Below, piece after piece: positions 1 through 6,443 of a stretch of 16,007 nucleotides of DNA. The stretch is taken from positions 1 to 16,007 of the forward strand of contig URKQ01000053.1 in the NCBI GenBank assembly GCA_900548455.1, written 5' to 3'. The DNA is from an uncultured Clostridium sp. GTDB lineage: Bacteria; Bacillota; Clostridia; Clostridiales; Clostridiaceae. The notes below the pieces were generated by a model that had not been told where the DNA came from, ran no database searches, and saw only the letters and a list, made by a program, of their open reading frames with translations. Made by a program: the position numbers and the translations under genes. The first letter of the stretch is position 1. The number at the start of each line of letters is the position of its first letter.

Positions 1-6
1 CTTTTT

Positions 7-110
7 CAAAAGGAACCTTATGGTTCCCTTTGAGTATCTCTCCTTAACAAGGAGGGAACAGGGTCCCCTTCCAACCTTCCTTAGGAAAAGCCTTACATAA
101 GCTATTAATT
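7..110. other. Hairpin-rich, relatively GC-rich patch at the left edge, unassigned
   Basis: This stretch is richer in G and C than its surroundings and packed with short inverted repeats: arms at 7-17 and 22-32 (loop TTAT), arms at 40-45 and 49-54, and the palindrome TTCCTTAGGAA at 77-87. On the minus strand the one mismatch of the first hairpin becomes a G-U pair, but no U-tract follows on either side, so it is not a textbook terminator. A minus-strand frame is open from an ATG at 121-123 to the window edge (41 codons, beginning MLNSELIAYVRLF), without a ribosome binding site. It could be a small dispersed repeat or the flank of a structured-RNA locus outside the window. I cannot assign it. 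Confidence 0.35.
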
Positions 111-266
111 CACTGTTTAGCATAACTTGTATAATTCTATCACTCTATTTTACTACAGAGCCAACTTACTAATGAAGATATCTAATTATATCACTATACG
201 ATAACTAGGTATAGTATCTTATACTTTAATAGTCTTTTACTTATCAATATAATAATATATATATAT

Positions 267-295
267 TTTACATATGGATAAATTGCCCTTAAAAT
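267..295 (+). promoter_or_regulatory. Putative sigma-A promoter of the chromate transporter pair
   Basis: A -35 box TTTACA (267-272) is followed after exactly 17 bases by a -10 box TAAAAT (290-295). Each matches five of six consensus bases. Transcription would begin near 302, leaving a leader of about 44 nt before the ATG at 346. In DNA this AT-rich chance matches occur, so confidence is moderate. The rest of 111-266 shows no gene. Confidence 0.5.
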
Positions 296-345
296 TAAAC
301 TTGTACGAAAACAAAAATGAATAATTTAAGATAGGAGATATTTGT

Positions 346-924
346 ATGGAAAATACTATTAAAAAAGATTCAAAAACTCTTTGGAAACTCTTTACATCTA
401 CATTTTCCTTGAGTGCCTTTACTTTTGGCGGAGGATTTGTAATTGTATCTTTAATGAAAAAGAAATTTGTAGAGGAACTAGGGTGGTTAGATGAAAGTGA
501 AATGTTAGATATTACAGCTATTGCTCAATCTTCTCCTGGTCCAATTCCAATAAATGCTTCAGTAATATTAGGTTATAGAATGAGTGGAATTTTAGGTTCT
601 CTTATAGCCGTTATAGGGACTGCCCTTCCACCACTTATAATTATTTCAATAATATCTGTATTTTATCAACAATTTCGTGAAAACACTATTATAGCACTAG
701 CTCTTCAAGTAATGCGTGCAGGAGTTGCTGCTGTTATTTTTGACGTAGTACTAAACCTAGCTAAGAATGTAGCGAAAACTCGCAATATTTTACATATATC
801 CATGATGTTTATTGCTTTTGCTATGACATATTTCTTTGGTATTAGCGCAATGACAATAATACTATTATGTGTAGGAATAGGTATTTGTAACTTAATCATT
901 GACATTAGAAAGGAAGGTAAATAA
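346..924 (+). CDS. chrA: Chromate transporter family protein, N-terminal-type half (short-chain CHR)
   Basis: A 192-residue integral membrane protein of the CHR (chromate ion transporter) family. It carries the family signatures FGGGF at residues 27-31 and SPGP at 63-66, in the arrangement GGG-x-V...E-E-L-G-W...A-x-x-SPGP that marks the start of a CHR domain. Hydrophobic segments lie around 85-106, 120-140 and 150-185. Classical ChrA proteins are about 400 residues with two CHR domains; this is one half, so it should work with the neighbouring half, as in the paired short-chain systems of Bacillus (YwrB/YwrA, Chr3N/Chr3C). Such pairs can export chromate, but in anaerobes the natural anion is often unknown. 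The start is fixed by AGGAG at 333-337, eight bases before ATG. The next gene begins two bases after the stop. Confidence 0.9.
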   Translation: MENTIKKDSKTLWKLFTSTFSLSAFTFGGGFVIVSLMKKKFVEELGWLDESEMLDITAIAQSSPGPIPINASVILGYRMSGILGSLIAVIGTALPPLIIISIISVFYQQFRENTIIALALQVMRAGVAAVIFDVVLNLAKNVAKTRNILHISMMFIAFAMTYFFGISAMTIILLCVGIGICNLIIDIRKEGK

Positions 925-926
925 AT

Positions 927-1487
927 ATGCTTTTAAAATTGTTTTTTAGCTTTATAAAAGTTGGACTTTTTAGTGTTGGTGGTGGTTATGCCGCTATTCC
1001 GCTAATTCAAAATCAAATTGTACAAGTTCATCATCTCATGTCCTTAGAAGAGTTTGCTGACTTAATTACCATAGCGGAAATGACACCAGGACCTATATCA
1101 ATCAATTCAGCTACCTTTGTTGGTACAAGACTATCAGGTCTTCCTGGCGCAATTATATGTACTATTGGTGTTATACTTCCAGCCTTTATTATATGTTTAA
1201 TACTAGCCCATTTATATTATAAATATAGAGGATTAAAAGGAATACAAACTATTCTTAGTAGTTTACGTCCAGCTGTAGTTGCTTTAATTTGTGGTGCTGG
1301 TGTTTCAATACTTACTCTTGCCCTTTTTGGAGCTGAAAAATCAGCAGTAGTATTATCAAATTTTAGGCCAATTGAATTCATGTTATTTCTTGGAGGAATA
1401 GTAGCTCTTAGAAAATTCAAAGCTAATCCTATAGCTGTGATTTTTGGTTCAGGACTTGTTGGAACTCTAGCATACTTAATTTTTTAG
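927..1487 (+). CDS. chrA: Chromate transporter family protein, C-terminal-type half (short-chain CHR)
   Basis: The second half of the paired CHR transporter, 186 residues, with the equivalent signatures VGGGY at residues 17-21 and TPGP at 53-56, followed by SINSATFVGTRLSG, which parallels the PINASVILGYRMSG of the partner. The rest is mostly hydrophobic helices (about 72-98, 113-135, 150-162, 168-186). It starts two bases after the stop of the first half, and its ribosome binding site (GGAAGG, 912-917) lies inside the end of that gene, so the two are almost certainly co-translated. In characterised Bacillus pairs both subunits are needed and insert with opposite topology; whether that holds here is inference. 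The anion transported cannot be read from sequence. Confidence 0.9.
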   Translation: MLLKLFFSFIKVGLFSVGGGYAAIPLIQNQIVQVHHLMSLEEFADLITIAEMTPGPISINSATFVGTRLSGLPGAIICTIGVILPAFIICLILAHLYYKYRGLKGIQTILSSLRPAVVALICGAGVSILTLALFGAEKSAVVLSNFRPIEFMLFLGGIVALRKFKANPIAVIFGSGLVGTLAYLIF

Positions 1488-1500
1488 ATAACCCTTATAA

Positions 1501-1540
1501 AATAGGCTCTGTAGATTACATTTATTCTACAGAGCCTATT
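1501..1540. terminator. Perfect 15-bp hairpin after the chromate transporter genes
   Basis: The arms at 1501-1515 and 1526-1540 are exactly complementary around a 10-base loop. It begins 13 bases after the stop of the second CHR gene and lies between convergent transcription units (the ABC gene ends at 1634 on the other strand). Neither strand has a U-tract after the stem, so it may end transcription inefficiently or act in both directions. The decamer CTACAGAGCC in the right arm also occurs at 153-162, upstream of the same gene pair. The remaining 1541-1633 contains nothing recognisable. Confidence 0.6.
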
Positions 1541-1633
1541 GCTTCAGTATCATCTCGATACACTTATTTTATTATTAAATTAAACTTATCAATGTATACT
1601 ATTAAAATGGAATTTTCATAAGTATAAATATAC

Positions 1634-3349
1634 CTAGTCGAGTACTTCATCACAATCATTATATTGTATTAATGAATAAAACCTATAAAACTCTCCTTTT
1701 TTATCAATCAACTCCTTAAATTTACCAACGTCACAAATTTTACCTTTATCCAAGAATATTATATAATCATACTTATTTAATAATTCTTCTGTTAACTTGT
1801 GAGTAATAAGCACTGCTGTTACATTTTCTATAGACAATATTGTATTTTCAATATTATATGCTGTTACATTATCTAGTGAAGATGTTGCCTCATCTAACAA
1901 TAAGATTTGCGTATGTTTTATTAATGCTCTTGCAATGGAAATTCTCTGCTTTTCACCACCTGATATTATATTACCATTTTCCCCTAGCGTGCACTTTACA
2001 TCACTTCCTATGTTAATTAAAAAATTTTCTAGTCCAGCATCTTTAATAGCCTTTTCAAAATCTTCTTCATTGTAATCATTAAATAACTTTATATTTTCTT
2101 CTATGTTAAGATTAAATAAATATACATTTTGTTGTATGTTTGAAATCAACTTATAAAAACATTCCTTATTAATTTCTTTTATATCTATTCCATCTATATA
2201 AATCTTCCCACTATAATTATCATAATACCCTAATATTAATTTTAAAATAGTAGATTTTCCACTACCACTAGGTCCAACTATAGCATATTTTTTATTTTTT
2301 TCTATTCTAAAGCTTATATTCTCTAGTACATTTTTATCTTGATTACTGTATGAAAAACTTACATTTCTAAATTCAATATCCTTGTAAAAATCAAGCTTTT
2401 CTATTCTCTCTTCATTAGATTCTTCATAATTAAGGATACAATTAATTTTTTCAATAATAAATTTATTTCCTTTAATCTCATTTAGTATATTAGATATATT
2501 TATTATTGGAAATTTTATATTATTCATAAGTTGCGTTACGGCAACCAATGACCCTACCGTAAATAATTTATTTATAACCAAATAAATTCCAACTGTCAAA
2601 GATGTAAAAAATAATGCAAATCCTAAAAAATTAGAAAAAATAGTTGAAATTCCTGTAATAATCTTGTACTTATAATTACTCACTTCGTAATCTTCATTAT
2701 AAATATTATATTCTTTCACTATTTTATTTTTGATATTAAATCCTTTTATAACTTCAAACCCATCTAAAATGTCTTTTATTTTAACAGTATTAGCACTATA
2801 TTTATCAGAATATTCCTTTTTGCAATAACTTATTTTTTTGCTAAACAATACTGGTAAATAAATACTTATTCCTACTATAATAAATATACAAATACTTATA
2901 TACTTGTTTAAATATATGATTGCAATGGCACTAACTATTAGTCTAAAAAAATTCGAAACTATTTCTATGATATTATTAAAATAACTAGACTCAAGAACTT
3001 TTAAATCATTTGTTATGATAGATATATACTCTGCAGAATTTTTTTCAAAATAATTACTCATGTTTTTTTCTAATATTTTCTCTATAATATCTCCTCTTAA
3101 TTTTACCATTATCTTTTTTATATAAAGAGCTTGGAATTTTCTTCCTATATAGCTAATTACATAAGTCACAGCAACAAACATTAATGAAAATATTACAACA
3201 TTTTTTAATTCTTTAATGGTACCATTTGATCCTAAATCAAGAATTGTTTTAATTATAAATGCTATTCCTATATCAGAAAGAGTAACTAAAATTGAAAAAC
3301 ATACAGAACCTATAAGCAATTTCTTATCTGTAAATATATATTTTTTCAC
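1634..3349 (-). CDS. ABC transporter, fused membrane and ATPase domains, probable exporter of the modified peptide
   Basis: A 571-residue ABC half-transporter that would act as a homodimer. The N-terminal membrane domain (about 10-290) has hydrophobic helices near 10-37, 50-70, 128-147, 150-170, 230-258 and 260-275. The ATPase domain (about 325-560) has Walker A GPSGSGKST (359-367), a Q-loop near 405, signature ISGGE (462-466, a variant of LSGGQ), Walker B ILLLDE (482-487) and H517 in the switch loop, so it looks catalytically intact. It has no N-terminal C39 peptidase domain, so it should not cut a double-glycine leader. The start codon is GTG, set by AAGGGGAG seven bases upstream. It is the last gene of the radical SAM peptide operon, which suggests export of, or self-protection against, the mature peptide (inference from position). 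A lipid or drug exporter is the alternative. Confidence 0.88.
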   Translation of the reverse strand: MKKYIFTDKKLLIGSVCFSILVTLSDIGIAFIIKTILDLGSNGTIKELKNVVIFSLMFVAVTYVISYIGRKFQALYIKKIMVKLRGDIIEKILEKNMSNYFEKNSAEYISIITNDLKVLESSYFNNIIEIVSNFFRLIVSAIAIIYLNKYISICIFIIVGISIYLPVLFSKKISYCKKEYSDKYSANTVKIKDILDGFEVIKGFNIKNKIVKEYNIYNEDYEVSNYKYKIITGISTIFSNFLGFALFFTSLTVGIYLVINKLFTVGSLVAVTQLMNNIKFPIINISNILNEIKGNKFIIEKINCILNYEESNEERIEKLDFYKDIEFRNVSFSYSNQDKNVLENISFRIEKNKKYAIVGPSGSGKSTILKLILGYYDNYSGKIYIDGIDIKEINKECFYKLISNIQQNVYLFNLNIEENIKLFNDYNEEDFEKAIKDAGLENFLINIGSDVKCTLGENGNIISGGEKQRISIARALIKHTQILLLDEATSSLDNVTAYNIENTILSIENVTAVLITHKLTEELLNKYDYIIFLDKGKICDVGKFKELIDKKGEFYRFYSLIQYNDCDEVLD

Positions 3350-3379
3350 AATAAGACTCCCCTTACACTAATAACTAAT

Positions 3380-3409
3380 AAAGAGAAGTATTATATAATA
3401 CTTCTCTTT
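3380..3409 (-). terminator. 30-bp perfect palindrome between peptide genes and exporter
   Basis: The 30 bases read the same on both strands and can form a long, almost loopless stem. In transcription order the hairpin starts 16 bases after the stop of the second peptide gene and lies 30 bases ahead of the exporter start. The minus strand then reads TTTATTAG, a weak U-tract. I infer a partial terminator or an mRNA-stabilising or processing hairpin, giving more peptide message than exporter message. The exporter has no promoter of its own that I can recognise. Confidence 0.6.
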
Positions 3410-3425
3410 AATTTTTTAATTTATA

Positions 3426-3518
3426 TTAAGCGCATCCGCCATCACAAATATTAAACATTGATGAGTCCTCTGGTGCTGTTTTAATTTCTACTATTTCTGG
3501 TGATTCATATTTATTCAT
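3426..3518 (-). CDS. RiPP precursor peptide, second copy (30 residues)
   Basis: A 30-codon gene whose product starts MNKYESPEIV, continues with EIKTAPED, and ends SSMFNICDGGCA. Cysteines are at 25 and 29, with glycines 27-28 between them. A strong ribosome binding site (GGGAGG) lies seven bases before ATG. The first 18 or so residues, rich in E, K, P and I, look like a leader for a PqqD-type binding domain, and the last 10-12 residues look like the core; this division is inference. The protein is identical to the copy at 3579-3671; the genes differ only at the third bases of codons 17, 18 and 29. Position between radical SAM/SPASM genes and an ABC exporter marks it as the substrate. The GG followed by only two residues is unlikely to be an export cleavage site. 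I do not recognise a named precursor family. Confidence 0.87.
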   Translation of the reverse strand: MNKYESPEIVEIKTAPEDSSMFNICDGGCA

Positions 3519-3578
3519 TTTTCTTCCTCCCTTCCCTTTAACAATGTATTATTTTAATACCTGTTTCTAAATATTCTG

Positions 3579-3671
3579 TTAAGCACATCCGCCATCACAA
3601 ATATTAAACATTGATGAATCTTCTGGTGCTGTTTTAATTTCTACTATTTCTGGTGATTCATATTTATTCAT
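3579..3671 (-). CDS. RiPP precursor peptide, first copy (30 residues)
   Basis: The upstream member of the tandem pair, 60 bases after the stop of the adjacent radical SAM gene and 60 bases before the second copy. It encodes the same 30 residues: leader-like MNKYESPEIV... and tail ICDGGCA with Cys25 and Cys29. Its ribosome binding site is GGAGG, eight bases before ATG. Codons 17, 18 and 29 are GAA, GAT and TGT here against GAG, GAC and TGC in the other copy; every difference is silent. Such a pattern is expected for a selected peptide and not for non-coding repeats. Without a peptidase gene nearby, leader removal would depend on a protease encoded elsewhere, or the peptide may act uncleaved. 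Confidence 0.87.
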   Translation of the reverse strand: MNKYESPEIVEIKTAPEDSSMFNICDGGCA

Positions 3672-3731
3672 TCTTCTTCCCTCCTTCTAATTTTAATATT
3701 TATAACAAAAGAATCACAAAGAATTCTTTAA

Positions 3732-5009
3732 TTATACTTTCATATCATGGGCAATTTTAGCTGAATTACAAAAGAACTTTTTATTTAAAGTCAAAGTTAA
3801 AATCCCTGGACATATTGAACATTCCTCTCTTAGATTACAACTTGAGCATTCTTCATCTAGCCTTAATTTATCTTTTAATTCACATTTTTGAGTTAATTTA
3901 CTCCATATATTTTTGAAGTTTTCCAACGTAATATTCCCACTAGAAGTTCTAATTAACTCACAAAGATTTACTTCTCCTCTATAATCAATCCAACATTTGG
4001 ACGTTAATGCTACGCATACACCTCTTTTAGGTAAATATATGTCTTTTTCTATCAATTTTTTTACGTTAATATCATCTATATAAAAGTCATTATTTGAATA
4101 ATTATTTATAGTTGGATATACTATTGGATTAAACTGAAGTTCTATCTGATTGCTTTCACAAAAACTACTTATATCTTCTATCTCGTCTATATTAACGTTG
4201 GTAATATTACAGACTAAGCTTAAAGGAATTGTTGTTTGTTTAATCATATCAATAGTTTTCATTACTCTTTTAAATGTTCCTGGCTTTTGAGTAAATTCAT
4301 TGAAAATATCTTCCTTTAAGCTATGCATACTAATATCTATAGATAATAACCCATATTTAGATATTTCATTTAATTCTTTAATAGCATCTTCATTTAAAGT
4401 GCTTCCATTAGTCAAAACCCTAACATAAAATTTATTTTTCAATGCATGCTTTAATATATCTTTAAAATATGGATGCAATGTAGGTTCTCCCCCTGTTATT
4501 GTTATAAATAAAGTTCCCATTTCCTTTAATTCATCCAACAACTCTATAGTCTTTTTGTAGTCAATATTTTTCATATCAACTGGCTTATTTAAATCTACAT
4601 AGCAATACTTACAATTCAAATTACACATATTGGTTAATTCTATATCAACCTTTAAGGGCACTTTATTTTCAATGGATTTTTTCCATATTTCAGTATAGCT
4701 AGCTGGTTTTAAGTAGTTCATTTTATAATTACTTGATGATACACCTTTCTTTGTTAATATATTTTCTTCACTTAACTTAGATACAAAGCTTTTTATATCA
4801 TTTTTGATTAAATTCGAGTCAACATCTGAAAATTTTTTAATCAACTCGTCCTCAATATTCTCTAAAGAATGACCTTGGACTAATTTTTCCCATATCATTG
4901 TAGATACATTTTTTGTGGTAAATATTTTACCATAACAATTTAAAATATGATACGCATCATTTATTTTACAAAATGCAATTTTAGGATTTACTTCTATATC
5001 CTTGTACAT
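3732..5009 (-). CDS. Radical SAM/SPASM peptide-modifying enzyme with N-terminal PqqD-like domain (enzyme 1)
   Basis: A 425-residue radical SAM enzyme of the SPASM class that matures ribosomal peptides. Residues about 5-90 resemble PqqD, the leader-binding domain fused to many such enzymes. The radical SAM core has the cluster motif CNLNCKYC (Cys129, 133, 136) and GGEP at 173-176. The SPASM domain for auxiliary iron-sulfur clusters shows Cys339, Gly345 and Cys350, then Cys388, 391, 397, 400 and Cys414, fitting the CX2CX5C pattern of the family. The start overlaps the end of enzyme 2 (TAA-T-ATG), with a GGAGG about 12 bases upstream inside that gene, indicating coupled translation. It directly precedes the duplicated peptide genes, which makes it the likeliest core enzyme. 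The reaction (thioether, C-C crosslink, epimerisation or other) cannot be read from sequence. Confidence 0.92.
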   Translation of the reverse strand: MYKDIEVNPKIAFCKINDAYHILNCYGKIFTTKNVSTMIWEKLVQGHSLENIEDELIKKFSDVDSNLIKNDIKSFVSKLSEENILTKKGVSSSNYKMNYLKPASYTEIWKKSIENKVPLKVDIELTNMCNLNCKYCYVDLNKPVDMKNIDYKKTIELLDELKEMGTLFITITGGEPTLHPYFKDILKHALKNKFYVRVLTNGSTLNEDAIKELNEISKYGLLSIDISMHSLKEDIFNEFTQKPGTFKRVMKTIDMIKQTTIPLSLVCNITNVNIDEIEDISSFCESNQIELQFNPIVYPTINNYSNNDFYIDDINVKKLIEKDIYLPKRGVCVALTSKCWIDYRGEVNLCELIRTSSGNITLENFKNIWSKLTQKCELKDKLRLDEECSSCNLREECSICPGILTLTLNKKFFCNSAKIAHDMKV

Positions 5010-5010
5010 A

Positions 5011-6297
5011 TTATTTGATATCCTCCTTTACATGCTTATCATATATACTAGCTATCATGCAATCAAATGAGTTTATACCTTTAAAGTTATTTTTCTCAAA
5101 GTATGCTATTACTGGACATCTAGGACAGTTTTTTTCCATATCACAACTTTTACAATAATCTGGTTGTTCAAATAATTTTTGTATCTGTTTTGTTTTGTTG
5201 CTATTTATAATTTGTTCTATTGTAGATTCATTTATATCACCTAATTCCTCATGGTAAAAAGAACAAGGGTATACTTTACCTTCAGGCGAAATTATTATTT
5301 TTGTTTTCCCAGCACCACAAGGATCTTTTTGCGGATAATACTTTTTATTTTCCATTAGAACATTCAGCTGCTCTTCATTGATTCTAAACTTCAACGGTTC
5401 AAGGGATCCTGCAGCAGTAGGATATAGTAATGGACTCTTATTTACTTCTACATCTAAATCCCTTGCAAATTCATCATACTTATCAATACCATCATAATTT
5501 TCAGTTGTTAATACATATCTAATCTTAACTGGTATATCATGTTTTCTTAAAATCTTAATTCCTTCTATGGCCTTTTCATGTGAACCTTTTATTTTGGTAA
5601 ATTGATCATGAATTTCACTATCATGACTATGAACTGTTATAGCTACATTAAAATGTTTAGTGCCTTCTAGCTCTTTCGCAAACTCCTCTGTAATCAAAGT
5701 GCCATTAGTTTGTAGAGATACTAACATTTTTTTATTATGAGCATATTTGATAATTTCTACAATATCTTTCCTTAACAGTGGTTCTCCACCTGTTAAACTC
5801 AAGTGCATAACCCCTAATCTATAACTTTCATCTATAATATCTTTTACTTTTTCAGTTGATAAAACATTCTTCTCTTTATATTCCCCATTGTAACAATATA
5901 GGCATCTATTGTTGCATTTATAGGTTAGTTCTAATACAACCTTGTACAAGAAATCAATTTCTTTATAAAAATCATATATTAAAGGTTTTTTATTGCTATT
6001 TACTTTTGATAATACTTCTTTTTTTGAACTATAACCTAGTTCACTTATTATATCTAACTCTTTTAATTTTTCTATGGTACTGCTCACATCTTTTACAATT
6101 AATGATTCATTAACATCAGGATACTTGTTTCTTAATTTACATATTACTTCATCATATGAGTACCCCAATATTAAACATTCCCATATTTCTATACCAACCT
6201 TATTTATAATACATTTGTTTGTATCGCTATATATAAATACTTTCCCATTTACTGTTCTAGAAATTATATCTTTATTTATAATAAATTTACCTCTCAC
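5011..6297 (-). CDS. Radical SAM/SPASM peptide-modifying enzyme with N-terminal PqqD-like domain (enzyme 2)
   Basis: A 428-residue paralogue of enzyme 1 with the same architecture: PqqD-like region about 3-88, radical SAM motif CNNRCLYC (Cys128, 132, 135), GGEP at 170-173, and SPASM cysteines Cys327, Cys345 (with Gly340), Cys382, 385, 391, 394 and Cys413. It is the most divergent of the three around the cluster motif, suggesting a different reaction or site on the peptide (inference). The start is unusual. The frame opens at GTG (6297) with no ribosome binding site at proper distance, whereas AGAGGT lies six bases before an ATT codon at 6282, which would give a protein five residues shorter. 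A 61-base nested inverted repeat lies just upstream. The stop is one base before the ATG of enzyme 1. Confidence 0.9.
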   Translation of the reverse strand: MRGKFIINKDIISRTVNGKVFIYSDTNKCIINKVGIEIWECLILGYSYDEVICKLRNKYPDVNESLIVKDVSSTIEKLKELDIISELGYSSKKEVLSKVNSNKKPLIYDFYKEIDFLYKVVLELTYKCNNRCLYCYNGEYKEKNVLSTEKVKDIIDESYRLGVMHLSLTGGEPLLRKDIVEIIKYAHNKKMLVSLQTNGTLITEEFAKELEGTKHFNVAITVHSHDSEIHDQFTKIKGSHEKAIEGIKILRKHDIPVKIRYVLTTENYDGIDKYDEFARDLDVEVNKSPLLYPTAAGSLEPLKFRINEEQLNVLMENKKYYPQKDPCGAGKTKIIISPEGKVYPCSFYHEELGDINESTIEQIINSNKTKQIQKLFEQPDYCKSCDMEKNCPRCPVIAYFEKNNFKGINSFDCMIASIYDKHVKEDIK

Positions 6298-6308
6298 CTT
6301 TAGTCTAT

Positions 6309-6369
6309 TGTCAAAACTTCATAAAACTCCATAAAATTTATGAGTTTTGCAATGCTCTTAGTTTTGACA
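6309..6369. repeat. Nested inverted repeat between enzymes 3 and 2
   Basis: The outer arms TGTCAAAACT (6309-6318) and AGTTTTGACA (6360-6369) are a perfect 10-bp match. Inside lies a second pair, AAAACTCCATAAA (6323-6335) against TTTATGAGTTTT (6337-6348), with one bulged base. The outer arm is also part of a near-direct repeat, AAAACTTCAT/AAAACTCCAT (6313-6332), so alternative pairings are possible. It occupies the 146-base gap in the operon, 12 bases before the start of enzyme 2. It could be an RNA structure setting expression of enzyme 2, a partial terminator without U-tract, or a protein-binding site. No function is established. Confidence 0.7.
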
Positions 6370-6443
6370 TACTCCTTTCTTTTCTTATTCATATCATATT
6401 TTATTGAACATCGCCTTTGTTTTTCATTTAATTTATTTCATAT

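Larger units (their letters stand above)
3426..3671 (-). repeat. Tandem duplication of the precursor gene
   Basis: Two 93-bp units (3426-3518 and 3579-3671) match at 90 of 93 positions, separated by 60 bp of much less similar sequence. Identity falls off sharply just outside the reading frames, apart from the purine-rich ribosome binding sites. This indicates an old enough duplication for the spacers to diverge while the peptide stayed fixed, or gene conversion limited to the coding part. Confidence 0.95.

Noticed and set aside
3426..3671. Gly27-Gly28 of the precursors as a double-glycine export cleavage site
   Set aside because: Only two residues would follow the cut, and the adjacent ABC transporter lacks the C39 peptidase domain that performs such cleavage.
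3426..3671. The two direct repeats as the start of a CRISPR array or a non-coding repeat
   Set aside because: There are only two 93-bp units, each is a full reading frame with its own ribosome binding site, and all differences are silent.
6300..6392. A 30-codon minus-strand frame (starts MNKKRKEYVK) in the gap between enzymes 3 and 2, ending two bases before the GTG of enzyme 2
   Set aside because: It has no ribosome binding site, no resemblance to the duplicated precursor, and its sequence is made largely of the nested inverted repeat. The equal length to the precursor is likely coincidence.
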